A stretch of DNA of 64,000 nt from CAZTAR01 sp043813895. GTDB taxonomy: Bacteria > Planctomycetota > Phycisphaerae > UBA1845 > UTPLA1. Made by a program: the position numbers and the translations under genes. The stretch lies in contig JBDRKQ010000020.1 of the NCBI GenBank assembly GCA_043813895.1, positions 3,523 through 67,522 on the forward strand, in the 5' to 3' direction. Shown piece by piece: positions 8,366 to 15,543 of this stretch; position 1 is the first letter of the stretch; each line of letters opens with the position of its first letter. The notes beneath the pieces are model-generated. The model searched no databases, was not told where the DNA came from, and worked only from the letters and a program-made list of their open reading frames with translations.

Positions 8366-8566
8366 CGCTCGCGAAGTCTAAGGAGCGGGGGCGACGGCCT
8401 CAAGTGGTCCGAGAGGTCGGAGTGCCAGCTGTAGGTCGCTAGGTCCGAGAATATGGGCCGTGACGCACACGGCACGTTTCTCGGGGTTTCCGCAGAAGCT
8501 GGCCGGGGACCTCGTGTTGCTCTATCCTGGCGGGCTGAGAAGTCTAGTCACCGTTGAGGAGGCGCC

Positions 8567-9688
8567 ATGATCGATCCCCGGATTACGAAGCTGGCAGACG
8601 TTTTGGTCAATTATTCGTGTGCCGTCAAGAAGGGCGAGAAGATTCTGATTGAGGCCATCGACGTGCCGCACGCGTTCACGTCTGAGTGCATCCGGCTGGC
8701 GCGCGAAGCCGGCGGCGTGCCTCTCGTCAAGCTGGAGTCGAACCTGATCAAGCGAGCCCAGATGCTTCACGGATCGGAGGACGGCTGGAACCTGATCGCC
8801 GACGCCGAGAACTTCGTGATGAAGAATGTGCAGTGCTACATCGGCGCGCGTGGCAATCCCAACGTCAGCGAACTCTCCGACGTGCCTGCCGAGAAACAGA
8901 AGCTGTACGAGAGCACCGTCTGGAAACGCGTCCACGTCGAGACGCGCGTGAAACACACGCGGTGGGTGGTGCTTCGCTGGCCCAGTCCGTCAATGGCCCA
9001 GATGGCGGAAATGTCGACGCCGGCCTTCGAGGACTTTTACTTCGACGTCTGCACGATGGACTACGCGAAGATGGGGGTCGCAATGAAGCCGCTGGTCGCC
9101 AGGCTGGAACGCACGGACAAGGTTCGGCTGCTCGGTCCGCGCGACACCGACCTGCGTTTTTCGATCAAGGGCTTGCCGGCCATCCCGTGTGACGGGAAGC
9201 TGAACATCCCGGACGGGGAGGTTTTTACCGCGCCGGTGAAAGAGTCGGTGAACGGCGTCATTCACTACAACGCCCCGACGATGTACCGCGGCGAGACGCA
9301 CAACGACATCCGCCTGGTGTTCCAAGAGGGCAAGATCGTCGAGGCAACGAGCACGAACACCGAGAAGCTGAACGAGGTTTTTGACTCCGATGCCGGCGCC
9401 AGGTACGTGGGCGAGTTCGCCATTGGCGTAAACCCGTACTGCACGCGCGCGATGAAGGACACGCTGTTCGACGAGAAGATCGGCGGCTCGATCCACTTCA
9501 CGCCCGGCGGGTGTTATGACGAGTGCAACAACGGCAACAAGTCCGAAGTACACTGGGACATGGTCCTGATGCAAACGCCGGAGTGCGGCGGGGGCGAGAT
9601 CTACTTCGACGACGAGCTGGTACGCAAGGACGGTAAGTTCGTCGTGGACGACCTGCTGCCGCTGAACCCCGAGAGTCTGAAGACTTAG
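8567..9688 (+). CDS. M29-family metallo-aminopeptidase
   Basis: The 373-residue product matches the thermophilic aminopeptidases of family M29 (AmpS/PepS type), cytoplasmic exopeptidases using two divalent metals. Likely ligands sit in the last third: the glutamates of NTEKLNEVF and YVGEFAIG, then the histidine of SIHFTPGG, a tyrosine shortly after, and the HWD of SEVHWDMVL. The start codon is well placed, with GAGGAGG about 8 nt upstream (8554-8560). The gene is monocistronic and followed by a MITE-like repeat. Confidence 0.9.
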   Translation: MIDPRITKLADVLVNYSCAVKKGEKILIEAIDVPHAFTSECIRLAREAGGVPLVKLESNLIKRAQMLHGSEDGWNLIADAENFVMKNVQCYIGARGNPNVSELSDVPAEKQKLYESTVWKRVHVETRVKHTRWVVLRWPSPSMAQMAEMSTPAFEDFYFDVCTMDYAKMGVAMKPLVARLERTDKVRLLGPRDTDLRFSIKGLPAIPCDGKLNIPDGEVFTAPVKESVNGVIHYNAPTMYRGETHNDIRLVFQEGKIVEATSTNTEKLNEVFDSDAGARYVGEFAIGVNPYCTRAMKDTLFDEKIGGSIHFTPGGCYDECNNGNKSEVHWDMVLMQTPECGGGEIYFDDELVRKDGKFVVDDLLPLNPESLKT

Positions 9689-9696
9689 GACTCGCG

Positions 9697-9801
9697 CATG
9701 AATAAGTTGCACATTTCATTTGGGTGGTACGGGCATCTTGCCCGTGCGGCTACGGGCGGGACGCTCGCACCACCCTTCGGCATTCGTTCAGCTTATTCAT
9801 G
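9697..9801 (+). repeat. 105-bp MITE-like element
   Basis: The ends CATGAATAAGTTG (9697) and CAGCTTATTCATG (9801) are inverted repeats matching at 12 of 13 positions. Inside is a second inverted pair, GGGTGGT and ACCACCC, flanking a GC-rich hairpin core. It starts 8 bp after the aminopeptidase stop codon and could also act as its 3' hairpin. Confidence 0.65.
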
Positions 9802-9856
9802 AGCACGCCCTTAGCGGCTCGTGGCGGAAGTCCTTCCGATGTCGGCGTCGGAGTGC

Positions 9857-9979
9857 TCACGCGGCTGCCGGAATCCTGTTGACCTGCTCATAGATCGGAT
9901 GCGACGCCGTCGTCGGCAATGCCGACGTGGTAATCCAGAGGCTCGCCTGATCGCCCCATTCCCGCGTGCCCATCGCCAT
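9857..9979 (-). pseudogene. Transposase N-terminal remnant
   Basis: A 40-residue frame starting at the ATG at 9979 begins MAMGTREWGDQASLWITTSA and continues with LPTTASHPIYEQVNRI before a stop. This resembles the start of IS5/IS1182-like transposases (LWI-t--LP---SHPfYe-lNr-l), which normally continue for some 400 further residues. The C-terminal residues PAAA and the early stop show that only the 5' end survives. The family assignment is from memory of that motif and was not searched. Confidence 0.55.
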
Positions 9980-10033
9980 CCTCCGATGCTCCGCGGTCTT
10001 GTCCAGCCCTCGAAGAAACTGCGAAAGTCGAAG

Positions 10034-10771
10034 TTAGGCCGTTTCCACTTCCATCTGCGCGAGCAGCGGCGGCCTTCGGCGTCGCCTTCGCTTCTTGGGC
10101 GCGCCAGGCACTCGGATCTCAGGCGTGCGCGGTTTGGCATTGGCGGCGAGATCGAGGGCGTCCGCGGCCGTTTCGGCGAAGAGGTCGGCTTTGACCTCTT
10201 TCCAAAGGCCGCTGGCTCGGTTGAAGACACCTCCGGAGACCATGATGTTCATGGTGGGGGCGGCGTTGATTTCGCGAATATAGTCGATCAGTTGGCGGAC
10301 TTGGGGTGCGTCAGTCGGTTGGCTTCCAATGATCAGCAGGACATTGGGCTGAAGCTGCCCGACGACGTTTGCAATCTCGTCGTGCGGGACGCCTCCGCCG
10401 ATGAGGTAGACTTCCCAGCCGTCGGCCTCGAAGAGATCGGCGCACATCTGGGCGCTGAACTCCTCCGCCTCACCTGTTGCGCAGGAGATGACGAGACGTT
10501 TTCCGTGTGGCTCGCGCCGTTCGAGCCTGGTCTGGAGATGCTCGGCGACGGAGCGGTTGATCCGCGTGGCCATGTGCTCGGAGGCGAGGTTGATTCGATC
10601 ATCGCGGTACATCTCGTCGACGTGCTGCATGGCCGGCCAGATCAATTGGTGATAGAGGGTTCGGGCGCTGGCTCCGTTGTCCAATTCAGCCTTGATGAAG
10701 TTGCGGCAGGCCTGTCGCTGTCCACGAAGGAGGGGATCGAGGTACTGCCTTAGGAGGTTCGAACTCGGCAT
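10034..10771 (-). CDS. B12-binding-fold regulatory protein without the canonical histidine
   Basis: From ATG 10771 the product is 245 residues. Residues 1-85 form a helical cap (SNLLRQYLDPLLRGQR, then EHMATRINRSVAEHL) like the domain preceding B12 domains in MerR-type and methyltransferase-type proteins. Residues 90-200 form a Rossmann-like fold (KRLVISCATGEAEEFSAQM, WEVYLIGGGVPHDEI, PNVLLIIGSQPTDAPQ). The usual ExHxxG/DxHxxG cobalamin ligand is replaced by GEAEEFS. The tail has KKRRRRRR, a basic patch. No HTH is present, so it may sense something other than base-off B12, or act through a partner. A longer frame upstream to 10906 exists but reads poorly. Confidence 0.7.
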   Translation of the reverse strand: MPSSNLLRQYLDPLLRGQRQACRNFIKAELDNGASARTLYHQLIWPAMQHVDEMYRDDRINLASEHMATRINRSVAEHLQTRLERREPHGKRLVISCATGEAEEFSAQMCADLFEADGWEVYLIGGGVPHDEIANVVGQLQPNVLLIIGSQPTDAPQVRQLIDYIREINAAPTMNIMVSGGVFNRASGLWKEVKADLFAETAADALDLAANAKPRTPEIRVPGAPKKRRRRRRPPLLAQMEVETA

Positions 10772-11100
10772 GGTCAAGTGCTTTCCGTGAGGATCAGTTG
10801 CGTGGTAGTAGTACCGAAGCCCGCCTGCCGCGTCCTGCGTGGGGCGGGTGCTCCCGATCCAGGTGAGAATGACGAGCCTGGCCTCCCGCCTGGCTCCGAA
10901 GCGCAAGTTTTGCGGTTGTGCAGGTGGCCCTGGTGGCCGTGGGTGATCGGCCAGGAGCCCAGAAAGTCAAAATAGGTAAACTAGCTAACATAGTGAAGTT
11001 AGTGATCGGCGCGCAGTGACGAAAATCTTTAGCCGTCCCGCGGTTTTTGCGGGCCTGGCGCAAGTTTTGCGCGTCAGGTGGATTGCGGAGTCGAGAGTCA

Positions 11101-11650
11101 ACTACCACCGCCTGAAGGCGGTGGCTTTGAGAAGGACTGAAGTCCCGGTTTAGGTCGGGTCTTCGACCCTGAAAACAGCGTCGTCTTCGGGAGGTTCGTT
11201 GTTTTGAAGCCGAATGTACTCCGCGATCACTTCGTCAGTCACGTTGCCCGACGTCGCGACAAAGTACCCCCGAGCCCACATGTGGCGGCCCCAGAACTGC
11301 CGGTTCAGGTGCCGAAATTCCATCATCAACTTCCGAGACGACTTGCCCTTGACGTACTGCATGATCTTGCTCGCCGACATACTCGGCGAAGCCGACACCA
11401 GAACATGCACGTGGTCCCGCGATACGTGGCCTTGCAGAATCTCGATCTCATGCGTCCTGCAAACCTCGCGGATCACCTCCCGCAGCCGCAAAGCCACCTG
11501 GCCGGTCAAGACCGCCTTGCGGTACTTCGTCGTCCACACAAAATGGTACTTGATGTCGAAACGCGTGTGCGTAAAAGTACGGTAGTTCTCCATCCAACGG
11601 AGTGTTCCTGAAGATGTCGCCTGAAGGCGAGGGCTTCACGCCCTCCCATT
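11101..11650 (-). mobile_element. IS200-like insertion sequence
   Basis: A single transposase gene is bracketed by hairpin ends, as in IS200. The downstream end has a perfect hairpin at 11105-11124 (CCACCGCC, loop TGAA, GGCGGTGG). The upstream end has two consecutive hairpins at 11617-11630 (TCGCC-TGAA-GGCGA) and 11629-11645 (GAGGGC-TTCAC-GCCCTC). Both ends share the CCTGAAGG core. No terminal inverted repeats of the DDE type and no target duplication are expected or seen. The exact ends are approximate. Confidence 0.75.
11150..11593 (-). CDS. tnpA: IS200/IS605-family Y1 transposase
   Basis: The 147-residue enzyme has the HUH-type fold signature: RDHVHVLVS carries the histidine pair, and GNVTDEVIAEYI at about residues 115-126 holds the catalytic tyrosine. 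YVKGKSSRKL and ARGYFVATSG are further family motifs. Such enzymes move single-stranded DNA by cutting next to subterminal hairpins. The reading frame is intact and the length is normal, so the element may be active. No tnpB accompanies it. Confidence 0.93.
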   Translation of the reverse strand: MENYRTFTHTRFDIKYHFVWTTKYRKAVLTGQVALRLREVIREVCRTHEIEILQGHVSRDHVHVLVSASPSMSASKIMQYVKGKSSRKLMMEFRHLNRQFWGRHMWARGYFVATSGNVTDEVIAEYIRLQNNEPPEDDAVFRVEDPT

Positions 11651-11763
11651 GTGAGACAGTGAGGATTGCGATTCGTGGGCCTCAAACGGTAGTGACGGCT
11701 TCCTGCGATTGTTCAAGCCTTGGTGATGAGACTTCACAATCATGTAGTGCGAAAGGAAACACC

Positions 11764-12261
11764 ATGAAGGGTCTGGCAATCCTGGCAGCAATCGTCATCC
11801 TCCTCTTCGGTGCTGCTGCGTTTTGGCTCATGCACGAAACCTCCGCAGACCAGGGCGTGTGGGTCGCATACGCATTTGGCGCCGAGGGCGATGGGAAGAT
11901 CGAGATGCACATAGCGCTGGACATGGGCATGACGTTGAAGGAGCACCCCCTTCTCAGCCCCAAAGGCGATCCGATGTGGGACGAATGGGTGGCGGAACAC
12001 TTCATCATGTGTGACGAATCGGGCACGGCGCTGGAGGCGTCGCGGTCGTCGTTCAGCCCCTTCATCTCGGCGGAGAAGGCCAAGGGTGCGGCGGAGTGGT
12101 ATATCAAGTACACACTGATTTCAGGTACGCAGTACACCCTGGACTACAAGCCGCGACGTGCCGAAGAGAAACGATACCGTCGAGTTTTCGCCGCGCCGGC
12201 CGCGGCGGAAGAGATGGTCCGCTCCCAATTCCCCCTGTTCGAGGAGAAGGCCGGAAAATAG
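11764..12261 (+). CDS. Membrane-anchored protein of unknown function
   Basis: The start chosen is ATG 11764, preceded by AAAGGA at 8 nt. The 165-residue product has one hydrophobic segment (residues 3-22, LAILAAIVILLFGAAAFWLM), then a soluble domain outside the membrane. The rest is mixed alpha/beta with many charged residues, for example ALDMGMTLKEHPLLSPKGDP and YIKYTLISGTQYTLDYKPRR. I do not recognise the family. It follows the IS200-like element and precedes sucD by 170 bp, with no evidence of co-transcription. Confidence 0.65.
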   Translation: MKGLAILAAIVILLFGAAAFWLMHETSADQGVWVAYAFGAEGDGKIEMHIALDMGMTLKEHPLLSPKGDPMWDEWVAEHFIMCDESGTALEASRSSFSPFISAEKAKGAAEWYIKYTLISGTQYTLDYKPRRAEEKRYRRVFAAPAAAEEMVRSQFPLFEEKAGK

Positions 12262-12431
12262 CAGACGCCGCCCCACCGCGGTCCTTGAAAAAAGCTCGCC
12301 TTCCGCCGAGAATCAGCCCGGCGGCGAGAGTGACCGACGCGGCTTTCCCGCTACGGGACGAAGGGATAACCGAGTCGCCGCGCCGACGCGCTGGCCGACG
12401 CGCAGTACAAACGCAGTCAGGAAACCACACT

Positions 12432-13325
12432 ATGAGCATCCTCGTCGACAAGGACACGAAGATCATCGTCCACGGCGTGACCGGCAAGGCCGGCGCGTTC
12501 CACACGCGGCAGTGCCTCGACTATGGCACCAACATTGTCGGCGGCGTCGTGCCGGGCAAGGGCGGCACCAAGAGCGAGCACGGCCTGCCCGTCTTCAACA
12601 CCGCGGGAGAGGCCGTCAACGCCACGGGGGCAAACTGCTCCCTCCTCTTCGTTCCGCCTCCGTTCGCCGCGGACAGTGCGATGGAAGCCGCCGCCGCCGG
12701 CGTCGATCTCTGCGTCCTCATCACAGAGGGCATCCCAACGCTCGACATGGTTCGCACGACGAAGTTCCTCGACGACACCGGCACCTTCCTCATCGGCCCG
12801 AACTGTCCCGGCATCATCACGCCCGGCGTCGCCAAGATCGGCATCATGCCCGGTTACATCCACAAGCCGGTCAACGGCTCGGGCAAGAACGTCGGCATCA
12901 TCTCGCGCAGCGGCACGCTCACCTATGAGGCCGTCTGGCAGTGCACCGTCCGCGACATCGCGCAGACCACTTGCATCGGCATCGGCGGCGATCCGGTCAA
13001 AGGCCTGAACTTCATCGAGCTGGTCGGCATGTTCCAGGACGATCCCGAGACGCACGCGATCATCCTCATCGGCGAGATCGGAGGCACCGACGAGGAACAG
13101 GCGGCCCGGTACATCCGGGAGAACGTCACAAAGCCCGTCGTCGCCTTCATCGCGGGCCAGACCGCCCCGCCCGGCAAACGCATGGGCCACGCCGGCGCGA
13201 TCATCTCCGGCGGCCAAGGCACGGCCGCGAGCAAGATCGCCGCGTTGAAGGAAGCCGGCATCGCCGTCGCGCCCAGCCCCGCGGAGATCGGCTCGACACT
13301 GGCGCAATCGCTGGGCCTCGGATAG
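12432..13325 (+). CDS. sucD: Succinate-CoA ligase alpha subunit
   Basis: The 297-residue protein is the CoA-binding, phosphohistidine-carrying subunit of succinyl-CoA synthetase (TCA cycle, substrate-level phosphorylation). The CoA-binding Rossmann start is VHGVTGKAGAFHTRQ; the nucleotide-site phrase is IGPNCPGIITPG; the phosphorylated histidine is in KRMGHAGAIISGG. The frame is open upstream to 12096, but family alignment places the start at ATG 12432. The usual partner sucC is not adjacent on either side, so the subunits must be encoded apart in this genome. Confidence 0.95.
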   Translation: MSILVDKDTKIIVHGVTGKAGAFHTRQCLDYGTNIVGGVVPGKGGTKSEHGLPVFNTAGEAVNATGANCSLLFVPPPFAADSAMEAAAAGVDLCVLITEGIPTLDMVRTTKFLDDTGTFLIGPNCPGIITPGVAKIGIMPGYIHKPVNGSGKNVGIISRSGTLTYEAVWQCTVRDIAQTTCIGIGGDPVKGLNFIELVGMFQDDPETHAIILIGEIGGTDEEQAARYIRENVTKPVVAFIAGQTAPPGKRMGHAGAIISGGQGTAASKIAALKEAGIAVAPSPAEIGSTLAQSLGLG

Positions 13326-13461
13326 GCGATCCCCCCACCGGCACATCGCAGAACAAAGCCCCCTCCACGCACTCGCCAGGGCGATGCGTAGTGCCGCGCC
13401 GGTTTTCGGACTGACTCATTCCCATCACAAGTTATGTCGAAGCTGGGAAGAGCCGACGAGC

Positions 13462-13550
13462 CAAGGGGTATCCGGATTCTCCGCCTACCCCTTGCAGCGA
13501 ACGGCCGGACCACAGAACGAACAGCAATCTGCGAGCAGCGGGGTCTGTGG
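13462..13550 (+). promoter_or_regulatory. Two hairpins in the leader of the HD-GYP gene
   Basis: CAAGGGGTA (13462-13470) pairs perfectly with TACCCCTTG (13486-13494). CCACAGA (13510-13516) pairs with TCTGTGG (13544-13550). Both precede the AAAGGAGG ribosome-binding site at 13564-13571. They may form a structured 5' leader; no known riboswitch consensus is recognisable. Confidence 0.35.
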
Positions 13551-13580
13551 AACGTGCCTCAGCAAAGGAGGCAGCGTCCA

Positions 13581-14585
13581 ATGACGCATCAAGGCTCCAG
13601 ATCACCGATCCGTGGTCTATCGAACAAGTGGTTCGAGCTCCTGCTCGTCACGGTTGTACTTACCGGAACCGTGCTGGCGTATTCACTCAGCAACGTCACA
13701 CCCGTCTTGCTCCACTTCTTCTATCTTCCCGTCATCATCGCCGCGCACTGCCTCGGGCGGAATTCGGGACTTTCGATCGCCGTCCTGTCGGTCCTGACGG
13801 TCACGATATTCGCGCTGCTGGATCCCGCATCCTATGGCAGTATGAATCCCTCTCTCATCGTACTCCTGCTGATGCTATCTGCATGGGGCGGCTTCCTTGC
13901 GCTCAACGCCCTTCTGATGGGAACGCTCTCCGATCAGCGGGTCGCACACATCCGCGAGTTGCGCGAAGCTCACCTGGGAATCATCGAGGTGCTCTCGAAA
14001 TATCTTCAGGCGACAGACCAGTACACAAAGGCCCACTCGATGCGCGTTGCGGACCTCGCTGAAAAGACGGCTCAGAAGATGGGGCTCCCGGCGGCCGAGG
14101 TTGAGAACATACGCGTCGGTGCTCTCTTGCACGACATCGGAAAGGTCGAGATATCGACGCGCCTCATACAGAAGGCGGCGGAGCTGAGCGACGACGAGCA
14201 GGCTGAAATGGCCGCCCACACGGTCCTCGGCGCCGAACTGGTCGGTTCGCTCGGGTCCATTCTGAGAGGCGCGATCCCGGTGATCGAGCATCATCATCGT
14301 CACTACTCGGGCACACCCAATGGCGACGGAACATCCGGGAAGGAGATCCCCCTCGGCGCCCGCGTCGTCGCAGTTGCCGACGCCTACGATGCGATCGTCA
14401 CCGACCGGCCGTACCGTCGCGGACGGACCCCGCAGGAAGCCATTCAAGTCATCCACCAGGCCGCGGGCACTCAATTCGACCCCGATGTCGTCAAGGCATT
14501 CGAAAGAGTGGTGGTCGAGTTGCTCGAAGAACCCGAGGACGCCGAGAATCCCCGCGGGAAACTGCCCGAAACCGCCGCTGTGTGA
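13581..14585 (+). CDS. Membrane HD-GYP-type phosphodiesterase
   Basis: ATG 13581 follows AAAGGAGG at 9 nt, so the 334-residue form is chosen over the longer open frame from 13434. The N-terminal part (about residues 15-120) has four transmembrane segments and probably senses a signal. A short helical linker is followed by an HD domain: KAHSMRVADLAEK, ALLHDIGKVEIS, MAAHTVLGAEL, and VIEHHHRHYSGTPNGDG. This class hydrolyses cyclic di-GMP. The GYP signature is degenerate: where DGxGYP is expected the protein has SGTPNGDG, though the metal-binding H and D residues are kept. It may act on c-di-GMP or on another cyclic nucleotide. Confidence 0.85.
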   Translation: MTHQGSRSPIRGLSNKWFELLLVTVVLTGTVLAYSLSNVTPVLLHFFYLPVIIAAHCLGRNSGLSIAVLSVLTVTIFALLDPASYGSMNPSLIVLLLMLSAWGGFLALNALLMGTLSDQRVAHIRELREAHLGIIEVLSKYLQATDQYTKAHSMRVADLAEKTAQKMGLPAAEVENIRVGALLHDIGKVEISTRLIQKAAELSDDEQAEMAAHTVLGAELVGSLGSILRGAIPVIEHHHRHYSGTPNGDGTSGKEIPLGARVVAVADAYDAIVTDRPYRRGRTPQEAIQVIHQAAGTQFDPDVVKAFERVVVELLEEPEDAENPRGKLPETAAV

Positions 14586-15543
14586 TCGCCCCCTACGCCG
14601 CAGGGTGGCATGGGCCAACTCGTTGGCCCGTGTTGTCCAATCTCGCCAATCCCCCGCCCATTTCACCCACACAAGCCCTCCGAAAATCTGATACAATTCC
14701 CATCGGACGCAGGCTCTGAAGGGCAAGGCAGCGCCGCGCAACGTTTGGGTGACAAACACGCTCACCCTTCGGGTTGAGCACGGCACCAGGCGACGTCGTC
14801 GCGTGAAAGCATGGCACGCGGTCCATCCCCTTCTCCGAAAACACGGGTCAACAAGTTGACCCATGCCACCCCGCTTCTTCGAATTTCACCGGAAAAAATG
14901 ACATTTGCCGGAATTTGCCGGAATTTGTTTGCCGGTTGGGGTGTGAGCTTGTGTCCGTCAGATGTGTGTTGCTCCCGTTTGCACCAGAAAAACTGCAAAC
15001 GCCCGCAAACGCCCGCAAAGTCTTTGGACGGCGGTGTCTTTTGTTTGCATGCGGCTGTATCTCGGCCATATTAGAGAGTCGTGCTCGGCGCTTCTGCTCA
15101 TTGACGATTTGCGATTGACAATTGGCGATTTCGGGGAGGGAAAGGAGGCGAGATTCTCGATTTGGCGAGGATGTTCGCACCGGCGGACAAGCCGCCAGTG
15201 GCGCCCGCGCGGGTACTGAAGGGCAAGGGCGGCGAAAGCGGGACGGGCAGGCATGGCTTCCTCGGTGTCAACATGCTTACCCGCGACTTCGTCGCGTGAA
15301 AGCATGGCACCCAACTCCCCGCTTCGACACGGGTCAACGAGTTGACCCATGCCACCCCGCCACCCAACTCCCCGCTTCGACACGGGTCAACGAGTTGACC
15401 CATGCCACCCCGCCGTAGGCACGCGTTCTTCATTCTGAACATGCTCACCCGCGACTGCGTCGCGTGAGAGCAGGGCACCCGGCAGAGGTTATCGCTCTCA
15501 ACACCCACTCGCTTGCGCTCGGGGTTCGGATAAGGTCCTCCAT
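14586..15543. repeat. Gene-free stretch of layered repeats
   Basis: This 958-bp stretch between convergent genes has no credible gene. It holds several copies of a motif CACGGGTCAACGAGTTGACC followed by CATGCCACCCCG (around 14838, 15329 and 15382, with a variant at 14610 in the other orientation). It also holds three copies of GTCGCGTGAAAGCATGGCAC-like sequence (14799, 15291, 15459), one arm of the 30-bp repeat (15177-15206), GCAAACGCCC in tandem (14995-15020), and TTGCCGGAAT repeated near 14905-14925. It looks like a site where repeats accumulate. Confidence 0.75.
15308..15413 (+). repeat. Perfect tandem duplication, 2 x 53 bp
   Basis: Units 15308-15360 and 15361-15413 are identical. Each contains ACACGGGTCAACGAGTTGAC, with the inner palindrome GGTCAACGAGTTGACC. 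Absence of any mismatch points to a recent duplication. Confidence 0.9.

Noticed and set aside
14958..15383. 141-residue minus-strand frame in the repeat zone
   Set aside because: It is built of dispersed repeat translated in one frame; similar peptide strings appear wherever the repeats lie.
15308..15413. Two-unit perfect repeat considered as a CRISPR array
   Set aside because: Units are directly adjacent with no spacers, contain internal palindromes and dispersed-repeat sequence, and no cas gene is near.
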